A stretch of 64,000 nt of DNA. Origin: DASQFI01 sp963780895. Lineage in GTDB: Bacteria > Acidobacteriota > Vicinamibacteria > Vicinamibacterales > SCN-69-37. The DNA lies in NCBI GenBank assembly GCA_963780895.1, contig CAWAEG010000007.1, positions 768,603 through 832,602 on the forward strand, written 5' to 3'. The notes under the pieces are model-generated. The model searched no databases, was not told where the DNA came from, and was given only the letters and a program-made list of their open reading frames with translations. This document shows, piece by piece, positions 9,574 through 18,659 of this stretch. Position numbers and translations under genes: made by a program. Within the stretch, counting starts at the first letter, position 1. Every line of letters starts with the position of its first letter.

Positions 9574-10906
9574 ATGTCCTCAGGATCTGTCCAGATCCTG
9601 CCGATGAAAACGGCAGGTACCCAGCACTTCATCGAACGCACATATCGGGAAGGCGGAGCTTTCCAGTGGGTGCGCGAACTCTACGTTAACGCGATCGAGG
9701 CTAAGGCACGCCGGATCGAATTCGGCGTCGAATGGCAGGCGGTCGAGAATCTTGGGGTTTACCGTCGACTAATCGCTGACGACGGCCGCGGCATGAGCGC
9801 GGAGGAGCTCGTCGGGTTTTTCAACACCTTCGGCGGTGGCGGAAAGCCGATCGGTGGCGTTCATGAAAACTTCGGCGTCGGCGCTAAGACCTCACTGCTT
9901 CCTTGGAATCGGTATGGGATTGTCGTTGTGTCATGGGTTGATGGCGATCCCTCAATGATCTGGCTGCAGCACGACGAAACAACTGGCGAGTACGGTCTGC
10001 GTGTTGTTGATGCCGAGGACCTCAGTACAGGGGACACTTCAAGGGAAGTCGTCTACACGCCGTACGACGATCCTGACCATGGATGTAACTGGGCCGCAAT
10101 AAAACCCGAGTGGCTAGGAGACCACGGAACGGTCATAGTCCTGTTGGGCAACACTGCCACTGACGACACCGTCCAAGGCGATCCGAATCTGAACGGAAAG
10201 CGACATCAAGGGTATTTCGGCATTTCTCAATCGCCGCCTTTGGACAATCCCTGACGATGTCCATCTTCTCGTCGATGAACTTAGGACAACGGAGAAGTCG
10301 AGCTGGCCACGTTCTGTAACCGACGCACATGGAGCTCAGCCGAAAATCGGCACTGATCGTCGAACGAATCAGCGCACAATCCTCGGTGCAAAGCACTTCA
10401 TTGAGTATGCAGACCAGTCATTTGCGAAAGGCGGCATGAAGTCGTCAGGCACCGTCAATCTCAACGGTGGGGTAGAGATCGATTGGTACTTGTGGGAAGG
10501 GGATCGACCCGCTATTCAATCCTACGCTGCGATCGGTGGCTACCTCGCAGCTCTGTACAGAGATGAGCTGTACCATTTCAATGCTCATCCATCTCTCTAC
10601 CGGTCATTCGGCATCAGCGAAAGTACTGTTCGCGGTCGGCTTTGGTTGATCGTCAGACCGCCTGAGCTTGGGCCGAGCGGTCAGGGCATCTATCCGCGCA
10701 CGGATCGTAACGCCCTCCTGCTCAAGGGAGGACCGTCGGCTGGTGAACCGCTACCGTTCTCGAAATGGGGGACTGAGTTTTCCGATCAGATGCCTGGAGC
10801 CATCATCGACGCGGTTCGAGCCGCACGAGTCGGTCAAAGCGGGACAGTCGACGACATCGAGTGGAGACAGCGCCTCGCCGACCTTTTGGTGCGCGGTGGA
10901 GAATAG
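9574..10906 (+). pseudogene. GHKL-family ATPase, one frameshift
   Basis: The start is ATG 9574, with a strong ribosome site. The Bergerat ATP-binding fold is clear: the N box ELYVNAIEAKARRIEF (residues 35-50), the G1 box DDGRGM (69-74), the glycine-rich lid GGGGKPIGG (87-95) and GVGAKT (101-106). The fold is shared by MORC/MutL/Hsp90-type ATPases. The frame breaks near 10197 and continues in the next frame (DIKGISAFLNRRLWTIPDD onward) to a stop at 10906, giving about 443 codons in all. Downstream sequence up to 11.5 kb may be more of the same protein. GHKL ATPases are common in phage-defence and DNA-processing systems, but the role here is unknown. With the frameshift the product would be truncated to the ATPase lobe. 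Confidence 0.75.
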
Positions 10907-10923
10907 CTCGACTGAGAGCGCGT

Positions 10924-11648
10924 ATGGGCGGGACCGATACTACCTCGCCTAATCAACCCGGCGTTGAACCGAGACCTCGACATGTACGGAAGGTGCAACT
11001 CAGGCCCGTTGTTGCACGCCCTTTCAGAGAACGGATTGGCGGACGAAATGGAGGGGCCAACTGGGCACAACCCGGGATCGGTTCCTGCGGCGAAGGTCAA
11101 GGTAGCCGGAGGAATTCCGCGTTATCGAGTGGTCCGTCAAGACAGCGTCGGGGAAGGAATGCTTGCTGCTTGGCAGCCCAATGACCCGGAGTTTCCAGAA
11201 GGCTGCGTTCTCCTGAATGTCGACCATCCAGTCTTAGCAGCAGCGATCGATTACTGGCAGGCGCAGTACGCCGATCACCACGCTGACGACATTCAGAAGG
11301 ATGTCATCGACGCGTACAGGTCAAATCGCTGTCGCGAAAGTGGCCCATTCAGAGCATCTCAAAGGACTGTTGCCATCCCAGACCGTAGATAAGGAGCTGC
11401 GCTCGGAGGCCGCATTGACCATGGCCCTCATAGGGCTCGTAGCGGAGGAAGCCGTGATCTCCACACGCGTTGGAGGGGAATACGGCAAACGACGCTCGGC
11501 AGTTGAGTTGATCACTGCAGACAGGATCGTCGGCTTGGCGATCTGTGCAGTTCGTTCGTCACCGTCAAGTCTGCCGACATGGCGTTTTCCTCGGGAGCTC
11601 AAAGGGGGATTGTGTGGAAAAGAAGAAAACATCTACACCGGCGAGTGA
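10924..11648 (+). pseudogene. Decayed coding remnant, probable C-terminal part of the GHKL protein
   Basis: Protein-like sequence continues 3' of the GHKL stop but in at least three frames. A basic stretch (PRPRHVRKVQ) comes first, then a well-formed block GVLLAA-like (EGCVLLNVDHPVLAAAIDYW, from about 11200), then after a shift near 11320 GQIAVAKVAHSEHLKGLL and ALIGLVAEEAVISTRVGG. It has no start codon of its own with a ribosome site, and it lies 20-100 bp after the GHKL stop on the same strand. Whether it was one protein with the ATPase or a separate downstream gene cannot be settled from this sequence. Confidence 0.5.
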
Positions 11649-12118
11649 GTCGACAGCTGTTCGCAACGCGGATGCTGCAGACGGACCTTCCTCGCCATTC
11701 ATTGCGTGAGCACTGACAGTCGCTGAGGCGATCGCGGACAATTTCGCAAGCCGTCCGACGGCACCTCATCAAGTTGCGCTTGCATTGGAAGTGTCTCCAA
11801 CATCGTCAGCGTGGCGGAGTCTTACCGGTGCCGCTGCTGCCTACGGTCTCACGAGCGCCGCTTACAACGCGGAACGAATCAGCTTACAGATTTCGGCCGT
11901 CCGCGTCACGGCTCCCGTCGAGGAAGGCGATGACGTAACAGCACGCGCTGAGTCGGCACTGAAGCCGAAGGTGTGCGCGCGATTATTTGAAAAGTATGAG
12001 AGGGCGAAATTTCCGCCGGACCACATTGCCAAGAACGTCTTGCAGCATGATTTTGGGGTGCCGCACGAATCTGGTCAACGAGGCACTTACTGTTCTAAAA
12101 GACAATGGTGCATTCGTC
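11614..12118 (+). pseudogene. 5' part of a wHTH plus TIR-like protein gene, split by an IS
   Basis: A GTG at 11614 preceded by AAGGGGG opens the frame. After 31 codons an in-frame TGA (11707-11709) interrupts it, and the same frame then continues as LTVAEAIADNFASRPTAPHQ and VSPTSSAWRSLTGAAAAYGL, a winged-helix-like N-terminal domain. It is followed by LKPKVCARLFEKYERAKFPP and NVLQHDFGVPHE. A one-base slip near 12070 leads to VNEALTVLKDNGAFVG, where the insertion sequence begins at 12119. The reading frame resumes exactly on the far side of the element as GFIHETKTGAFVSTDDL. The N-terminal part probably senses or binds a partner; that is inference. Confidence 0.65.
12111..12118. repeat. Left target-site duplication of the IS
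   Basis: CATTCGTC occurs directly outside both ends of the element (12111-12118 and 13552-13559). An 8-bp duplication is the size expected for IS256-family transposition. Confidence 0.85.
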
Positions 12119-13551
12119 GGGGATGTCCCGTCGCTTGTTGAAATTCAGCGGCGGCTCAGTTGACGACTACGCGACATTCTCCACGTCTTCCTTCACGAGT
12201 CCGAGTTGTTGATCACGCGCACGCAGAGCAGCGACGAGCTTCGGCATTTCCTTGTGGCCTTTGAGATCGACGAAAGCCTTTGACGGCTTCCAGGACGCCG
12301 GCGGCGACCCAGCGTAGCACCATCTGTCCACCGCGCCAGCGCTTGACGTTCCGCTTCACGTGACGGGTTCGACTGATGAGACTTTCGGCCGCGTTGGTCG
12401 TGCTCAGCGAACGACGCAGCGTCGGCGACAGGTGGAGCCCGATGATCGTGAGCGTCTCCTCGAGGCCTTCGCGCACGCTCTCGGCCGCGCTGGGATACTC
12501 GTGGTCGAGGCGGCGCGCCAGATCCTGCAGGAGCCGCTTGGCCGTCGCGACGTCGTCTTGGCGGTAGGCGCGCTGCAGGATGGCCTTGACCCACGGCCGC
12601 TGACGCTCCGGCAGATGGTCGAGCACGTTCCGGAGTTTGTGGATCTGACACCGCTGCACGAGCGCCGCCTCGCCAAACATCATCCGGACCGCTTTGTGCA
12701 GCGCTTTCGAGCCGTCGAGGATCACCAGCAGACTGCGGTCGGTGCGCAGCCCTCGACTCTGGAGATTCGCGAGCAGGCTCTGGCAGACGGTGCTGTTTTC
12801 CGTCGAGCCGTCCCACAGGCCCAACGCGTGCTTCGTGCCGTCTTCCGTGACGCCCAGCGCCACGATGAGGCAGTGCTCGCCGACATGCACGCCGTCGAGC
12901 AGCAAGACCGCGAGCGCCAGATCCTCCAACGGCCGTGGCCTGCCAGGTTTCCAGTTGGGTCTTCGTCTTCGCGACGAACCGTCGGCTCACCGCGCTCTTG
13001 CTCGTGCCGCGACTCGGCACGTCGGCCGGCAAGGCGTCCAAGCTCCGCGCGTACTGCCGCGTGGCGACGCCGACGAGCATCTGCTCGACGACGCGCCGAT
13101 CCAGCGGATCGCGCTGGCCATGGTCTGGAAGGTCGGCAGCGGCACTTCGCCCGTCGGCCGTCCGCACGCGGGGCCGCTGAATCGCGACCTTGCGACCGCC
13201 GAGCACGACTTCGCTGCGCACGCGGCCGGCCCGACTCGCCGGCCGATCGGGTTCATGCGCGTACCGCGGGCCACACACGGCGGTGCGGTCCTCCTCCAGC
13301 ATGGCGGTCAGCACCTGCAAGCCGGATCGGTCACGAGCTCGAGCAACTCGGTCCGCGTATCGACCAGCAGATCGACCAGGGGCAGACCGACGCAGCGGGG
13401 ATTCGTCTTGGGGAACGGAACGGGCTATGTGAGACTTCTTCATGGCGGCTCCTTCTGTGAGGCTCTCGCCTCGGGCTTAGTCACCACTCGTGGTATCACG
13501 AGCAGTGCGGAGCCGCCGCTTTCAATTTTCAACAGCTACTGGGACATCCCC
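12119..13551 (-). mobile_element. IS256-family (Mutator) insertion sequence, 1433 bp
   Basis: Both ends carry the inverted repeat GGGGATGTCCC (12119-12129 and 13541-13551), and similarity extends inward for about 40 bp (TTGAAA and GCGGCGGCTC blocks). It is flanked by an 8-bp direct duplication and encodes a Mutator-type transposase on the minus strand. Length, ends, duplication size and transposase type all agree with IS256. It sits inside the wHTH/TIR-like gene. The transposase has frameshifts, so the copy is probably inactive. Confidence 0.9.
12213..13443 (-). pseudogene. IS256-family transposase, frameshifted
   Basis: The ATG at 13443 opens a frame that soon slips; GLQVLTAMLEEDRTAVCG is readable near 13300 and KTKTQLETWQ near 12950. 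A further slip near 12935 leads to the catalytic core: LAVLLLDGVHVGEHCLIVAL with the first Asp, SLLVILDGSKALHKAV with the second Asp, and the C-terminal VQRCQIHKLRNVLDHLPE and NAAESLISRTRHVKRNVKRW blocks typical of Mutator transposases, ending at 12213. At least two frameshifts separate these parts, so no full DDE enzyme can be made without recoding. Confidence 0.85.
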
Positions 13552-13559
13552 CATTCGTC
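13552..13559. repeat. Right target-site duplication of the IS
   Basis: CATTCGTC, identical to 12111-12118 on the other side of the element. Removing one copy plus the IS restores an open frame across the junction. Confidence 0.85.
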
Positions 13560-14149
13560 GGATTCATTCACGAGACAAAGACCGGCGCTTTCGTGTCGAC
13601 GGACGACCTGAGGCCTTCCCCTGTCACTCTGAGTACAACCAAGATGAAACGGATGATAAGGAACCGCCGCCGCCAGCGGCTGCTGGCGAAAAGACCGAGC
13701 CGCGGACAGAAACAGGCGAGTCGGCGAAATTCAGGGTGTTTATCACCCACGGAAAGAACACCGGGATCGTCGAACAGGTGAAGGATGTACTCAGCCTTTA
13801 CGACATCGAATTTGAAGTGGCCGTTGAAGAGGAAACGACTGCGATCCCCGTACCGCAAAAAGTGCTCGCAGCCATGAGGCGGTGCAAAGCGGGCATCATG
13901 ATTGTCACGGCCGACGATGATGGCGCCGCGACCGCCGGCACGATCAACAACAATGTCTTGATCGAAATCGGAGCTGCTTTCGTTCTGTACGACCAGCAGG
14001 TCGTTCTGCTATGGGATAAGCGTCTTCGCGTGCCGTCAAATCTCCAAGGTCTCTATCGGTGCGAGTTCGAGGGCGATCAGCTGACGTTTGCCGCCGGGAC
14101 CAAATTGGCAAGGGCTGTGAAGGGGTTTCGCGAGAAAGAACGGAAGTAG
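13552..14149 (+). pseudogene. 3' part of the split gene: TIR-like domain (PF10137 type)
   Basis: The frame resumes after the second target duplication (GFIHETKTGAFVSTDDL), slips once near 13630, then runs through an acidic/proline linker into a complete TIR-like domain: KFRVFITHGKN (first strand and loop), EEETTAIPVPQKVLAAMRRC, AGIMIVTADDDG, and NNNVLIEIGAAFVLYDQQVV, ending FREKERK at 14149. This is the layout of the predicted nucleotide-binding TIR-like family, whose relatives serve as NAD-degrading or cyclic-nucleotide-responsive effectors in bacterial defence. The domain itself has no lesions. Enzymatic activity is inferred from the family. No intact start precedes it, so it is probably not expressed as a full protein. 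Confidence 0.75.
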
Positions 14150-14283
14150 GAACCGAGGCTCTCGGGTTGCATCGCATCAGCAGCCATTCGGGTACTGCTG
14201 TCGGCCGTCATGGCGAGCACCCCAGCCGCACCCCGGTGGCCAAGCACCGTGCAACCGAGGTGCTCGTAAGTTATTGAAAAGGC

Positions 14284-14359
<76 letters not shown>

Positions 14360-14539
14360 ACTTCGGGGAACTTCAAACTGCGAACGGTCGAACCTTGAAA
14401 CCGGCCATGTCCGTCTGCACGCTCGGCGAGCAGGGCCGCGACCTTCAAGTCTAACACGCCATTCGCCGGCTACTGTCCTCCCTGAAATCTCCGACAAGCA
14501 TCAGAATCATCCTGTCGATGGGGCACCTCCGGCGGGTCA

Positions 14540-15911
14540 ATGACGAATCCAGGAATCCAACGCAGATTCGCGATCCGGAAGTCGCGACCTGCGCCGGTGG
14601 TGTGCAGTCCTTGCCGCCCTCACGGCGGCGTTCGTCGCCTACATCAGCCTCGTTCCGTTCAACTTCTCCCGGCCACCCGATGCGACGCTCACCGAAGCGT
14701 TCCTGCGGTCGCTCGAGACGAACCTCGGCTCACGCTCCAACTTCGCCGGCAACGTCCTGCTCTTCGGCCCGCTGGGCTTTTTCGGCGGTGGCGCGGTTCT
14801 CGCCGCTCCACGGCGCCGCGCCCGCGGCCTGCTCGCCGCGGTCGCGCTCGTTCTCTTTTCGATCGCGCTGAGCTTCGCGATTGAGTTCCTTCAGGTGCTC
14901 GTGCCTGGGCGCACGCCCTCGCTCGCGGACGTGACAGCGCAGACTGCGGGCGTGATTGCCGGGCTGAGCGCCTGGCTGTTCTTCTCGAGGGACATCGTCC
15001 GTTGGACCGAGCGTCATGGATCGGACCGCCGGCGCGATGCTCTACGCCTTGGGCTCATGGCGTTCGCGGCGGGCCGGGCCATTGCCATGCTGCTGCCGCT
15101 CGACGTCACGCTCGATCTGGGACTGCTCGCCGAGAAATACCGGAACGGCCTGATCGTGCTGAATCCGATGGGCTCGCCGGCCCTGTCGTGGGACGTTTTG
15201 CCGGCGAGCCTCGCGGACCTGGCGCTCTCCATTCCGATCGGCCTGCTCGCATGCCTCGTGGGGCTGCCGTCGGGCCGCCGGCATCACCCTGGCCTGGCGC
15301 TGTTGCTGGGATGGGCATTCGTCGGGCTCATCGAAGTCGCGCAAGTGTTCGTCCTGTCGCGAACCGCCGATGTCGTCGATTTTTTCGTGAACGCGATCGG
15401 GGTTGCGGCGGGAGTGTGGGTGGCGTCGCGCGTCCTGTCGAATCGAGAGCGTCCGGCGCGCGCGCCATCGTCGCGGATTCCGATCGCGGGTCTCGCCGTG
15501 TCGCTGGGGGTGTGCATCCTCTACAGCTGGAGTCCGTTCGACTTCCAACTCTCGGGAGAGGTGATTCGGCCGCGCATTCCGATGATCTTCGAGGCTCCCT
15601 TTTACGGCTACTATCAGAATCCCGAGACCAAAGCTGTCGGCGAGCTGCTCGTCAAGTTGGCGCTGGGCGTGCCAATCGGCATTTTCCTCGGCTGGTGGAT
15701 CAAGGCCACCTCCGCAGGCTACCGACGCAGCGCGGTCGCGGCCGCGTCGGTGTCGACCGCAGTTTTCTTTGTGGTTGTCGAAGCCGGCCAGCTCCTGCTT
15801 CCCACGCGCTACCCGGACAACACCGACATTCTTCTCGGCCTGGCGGGTGCGCTTGCCGGCAGCTGGATGGTTCGCAGGTTCGGAGCGTCATCACCTCTCA
15901 TCGACTCCTGA
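14540..15911 (+). CDS. VanZ-like multi-pass membrane protein, start region frameshifted
   Basis: From about 14604 a long open frame encodes a hydrophobic protein with repeated VanZ-type units: FAGNVLLFGPLGFF...AIEFLQVLVPGRTPSLADV near the start, GLIEVAQVFVLSRTADVVDF in the middle and VVVEAGQLLLPTRYPDNTDI near the end. Each has the helix, Glu-Gln and Asp signature of VanZ domains. The only nearby ATG with the right spacing (14540) is in another frame and would need a one-base correction near 14603; no clear alternative start is visible in the main frame. VanZ proteins are associated with the envelope and with teicoplanin resistance in enterococci, but the role of these multi-unit relatives is unknown. 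The 3' end overlaps the convergent phosphofructokinase by 21 bp. Confidence 0.75.
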
Positions 15912-17231
15912 CCGCTCTTTAGCACCGGATGCATCAGGAGTCGATACGTGTTCGCCTTCGGCATCGAACACGAGTGGCGGCGGTTCGGCCGCGACCAGAT
16001 GCTCGAACTGGCGCCGGAACTCCGGCTCGGAGAGGCTGACAGTCGTCGCCAGCTTCGCCAGCGTATGCGGATCTTCGAAGTCGTCGCGCCGCAGCCGGAT
16101 CATGTACCGGCGGGCGATGGCGTAGCGTGTCGAGCTGGTGTCGACCAGCCGCACGCGCGTCCGCCCGGTGTCGGGGTCCAGCATCTCGCTGAAGGGGATC
16201 GGGACGAAATGGCCGCCCTGCATCGAGATCATCGCGGCGTGGCCGCCGGCCAGCAGGTATTTGGCGGCGCAGTAGCCGAGATCGCGCGTGTACTCCATGT
16301 CGGTCGGAATCGGGTCGGCGCAGCGGAGCTCGTAGCCGATATTCTTCGCCGCGATCGTCGATCTGAGGCCGAACGCGTGAAGCCGCTCCAGCACCTTGGA
16401 TTTGAGGATCTCGCCCAGGTTCACCTCGTCGAGGCGGAGGTGACCGTGGGAGTCGCGCTCGACGTCCTCGATGCCCGCGAGATCCTCGGGCGCGACGCCA
16501 AGCACCAGCCCCTCGGCGATGACCGCCACGCCGTCGCGACGTCCCTCGCTGAGCCGCTTGATGATGGCCCCAGCCAGCGTATCGACGATCGTCTGCAGCC
16601 GGATGGGCGGCCTGAATTCCTCCCCGATCATCGTCAACGTCGCGCCGGCCGCCTTGCCGATGCCCAGGGCCAGGTGTCCCGCCTTGCGGCCCATCGCGAT
16701 GACGAAATACCACCGCGAGGTGGTTTTCGCGTCGACCATCAGGTTCTTGACGATCTCGACGCCGTAATGGCGCGCCGACTGGAACCCGAACGTGTCGACG
16801 TGCGCCGGCAAATCGAGATCGTTGTCGATCGTTTTCGGCACGTGCACCACGCGGATGCGGCCGGCGGCCTGACGGTCGAGCGACATCGCCGAGAACGCGG
16901 TGTCATCGCCGCCGATCGTCAGCAGCCGCGACACGTTGAGGCGGAGCAGCGATCGAATCGAGTTCTCGAGGTGCTCAGGTTGGGTGTTGGGATTGGCGCG
17001 TGAGATCCCGATGTAAGACCCGCCGCGAAAGTGAATGCGGCTCACGGTCTCGATCGTCAGCGGGACGACGTGGTCGATGTCGCCCTGCATGATCCACTCG
17101 AACCCGTCGCGAATGCCGAGCACGTCGAGCCCCTCGAGCCGGGCCCGAATCGTCACCGCCCCAATGACGCTGTTGATGCCGGGCGCAGGTCCTCCCCCGA
17201 CGAGAACGGCCAACGTATGGTGATGTTCCAC
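15891..17231 (-). CDS. 6-phosphofructokinase, pyrophosphate-type signature
   Basis: 446 residues. It phosphorylates fructose 6-phosphate in glycolysis. The donor-site motif is GGDDT (residues 107-111) and the substrate motif is PKTIDNDLD (132-140). Asp in the second donor position plus Lys in PKTIDND is the known signature of pyrophosphate-dependent enzymes, which work reversibly. Other expected segments are present: VGGGPAPGINSVIGA at the start, MGRKAGHLALGIG and PTDMEYTRDLGYCAAKYLL. It is longer than bacterial ATP enzymes, consistent with the PPi or long clade. The gene is divergent from a second phosphofructokinase 74 bp away. Donor choice is predicted from motifs only. Confidence 0.88.
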   Translation of the reverse strand: MEHHHTLAVLVGGGPAPGINSVIGAVTIRARLEGLDVLGIRDGFEWIMQGDIDHVVPLTIETVSRIHFRGGSYIGISRANPNTQPEHLENSIRSLLRLNVSRLLTIGGDDTAFSAMSLDRQAAGRIRVVHVPKTIDNDLDLPAHVDTFGFQSARHYGVEIVKNLMVDAKTTSRWYFVIAMGRKAGHLALGIGKAAGATLTMIGEEFRPPIRLQTIVDTLAGAIIKRLSEGRRDGVAVIAEGLVLGVAPEDLAGIEDVERDSHGHLRLDEVNLGEILKSKVLERLHAFGLRSTIAAKNIGYELRCADPIPTDMEYTRDLGYCAAKYLLAGGHAAMISMQGGHFVPIPFSEMLDPDTGRTRVRLVDTSSTRYAIARRYMIRLRRDDFEDPHTLAKLATTVSLSEPEFRRQFEHLVAAEPPPLVFDAEGEHVSTPDASGAKERSGVDER

Positions 17232-17305
17232 TGAGCACAGAATGGCACAGGAGGGCGCGTCCTCGCCGTCATGCGGGTTTCACAGGCCCGGCATACACTG
17301 GCGCG

Positions 17306-18391
17306 ATGTCCGCTTCCGTTCGTCGCATTGGTCTGCTCACCGGCGGCGGTGACGCCCCCGGTCTGAATGCCGTCATCCGCGCCGTCGTGAAAACCGCCAC
17401 GAACTCCGGCATCGAGTGCCTCGGCATCGAGGACAGCTTCGACGGCCTGATCTATCCCGAACGGACTCGTCGGCTGACGCTGCGCGACGTGACGGGCATT
17501 CTCCGGCTCGGCGGCACCATCCTCGGCACGACCAACCGCGGCGATCCGTTTGCGTATCCGCACAAGACCGACGAGGGGCCGGTCGATTACTCCGACCGGT
17601 GCTGCGAGAATTTCAAGAAACTCGGTCTCGATGCGCTCATCGTGATCGGCGGCGACGGCACGCTCACCATCGCGCACGCGTTCCACAAGCGCGGGATTCC
17701 GATCGTCGGCGTGCCGAAAACCATCGACAACGACATCGCCGAGACGACGATGACGTTCGGGTTCGATACGGCGGTGAACTTCGCGACGGAAGCGATCGAT
17801 CGGCTGCACACGACCGCCGAGGCGCACCACCGCATCATGGTCGTCGAATTGATGGGACGGCACGCGGGCTGGATCGCGCTCTACGCGGGCATCGCCGGCG
17901 GCGCGGACGTCGTGCTGATCCCGGAAATCCCCTTCGACCTCGACAAAGTGGTCGCGCGCCTCGAGGAGCGCGAGCGCCTCGGTGCCCGCTTCAGCATCGT
18001 TGTCGTTGCCGAAGGCGCGTTCCCGGCGGGAGGGACGCATGTCATCGTCAAAGCCGGATCGCCCGACAAGGTCGAGCGACTGGGCGGCATCGGCGAACGG
18101 ATTGCTATCGAGCTGGAGCACATGGCCAAGAAGGAAACACGCTACGTCGTGCTCGGCCATCTGCAGCGCGGCGGCACGCCCTCGGCGTACGATCGGGTGC
18201 TGGCCACGAGGTTCGGCAGCTTCGCGGTGGACCTCTTGAAAGACGGGGAATTCGGCGTGATGACGGCGCTCAAATCGCCCGACATCGTCGCCGTTCCACT
18301 CGAATGTGTCGTCGGACGGACCAGAAAGGTGCCGATCGACGGCGATGTCGTCAAGACCGCGAGGAACGTGGGCATAGCCTTCGGAGACTAG
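17306..18391 (+). CDS. pfkA: 6-phosphofructokinase, ATP-type donor site
   Basis: 361 residues starting MSASVRRIGLLTGGGDAPGL. The donor site reads GGDGTL (115-120), with Gly where PPi enzymes have Asp, and the substrate loop is PKTIDNDIAETTMTFGFDTA. This combination is typical of group III (mixed clade) enzymes, many of which use ATP. MGRHAGWIALYAGIAGGADVV and the C-terminal GHLQRGGTPSAYDRVL fructose-phosphate site are present. Start ATG 17306. It faces the PPi-type enzyme across a 74-bp divergent promoter region, so the cell may balance a reversible and an irreversible step. Confidence 0.9.
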   Translation: MSASVRRIGLLTGGGDAPGLNAVIRAVVKTATNSGIECLGIEDSFDGLIYPERTRRLTLRDVTGILRLGGTILGTTNRGDPFAYPHKTDEGPVDYSDRCCENFKKLGLDALIVIGGDGTLTIAHAFHKRGIPIVGVPKTIDNDIAETTMTFGFDTAVNFATEAIDRLHTTAEAHHRIMVVELMGRHAGWIALYAGIAGGADVVLIPEIPFDLDKVVARLEERERLGARFSIVVVAEGAFPAGGTHVIVKAGSPDKVERLGGIGERIAIELEHMAKKETRYVVLGHLQRGGTPSAYDRVLATRFGSFAVDLLKDGEFGVMTALKSPDIVAVPLECVVGRTRKVPIDGDVVKTARNVGIAFGD

Positions 18392-18428
18392 CTCGCGAGC
18401 GGGTCGAACGCGAGGGCTCGCGAGCGGC

Positions 18429-18647
18429 GTCGGTACGACGGGTCTGAAAGGCGCTGGTCGGTACGACGGGCCTGAAAAGCACTCGTCGGTACGGCGGGTA
18501 CCTGGAGCCTGCTGACGAAGGTCATCTTTATTTCTTAAAGAAGATGGCCAGCGTCAGAACGTTCCAAGTACCCGCCGTACCGACATGCGCCTTCAGGACC
18601 GTCGTACCGACGAGCGCTTTTCAGGTCCGTCGTACCGACGGCTGACC
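18429..18647. repeat. Long imperfect inverted repeat between convergent genes
   Basis: Two arms of about 88 bp (near 18429-18517 and 18553-18647) are reverse complements at roughly 85 percent by eye. Each arm is built of two to three copies of a unit around TCGGTACGACGG and CCTGAAAAGCGC. The spacer of about 40 bp has its own small AT-rich hairpin (CATCTTTATTTCTTAAAGAAGATG). It separates pfkA (plus) from asparaginase (minus) and could act as a bidirectional transcription stop or be a mobile repeat. Confidence 0.7.
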
Positions 18648-18659
18648 CTTCGGTTGAGG

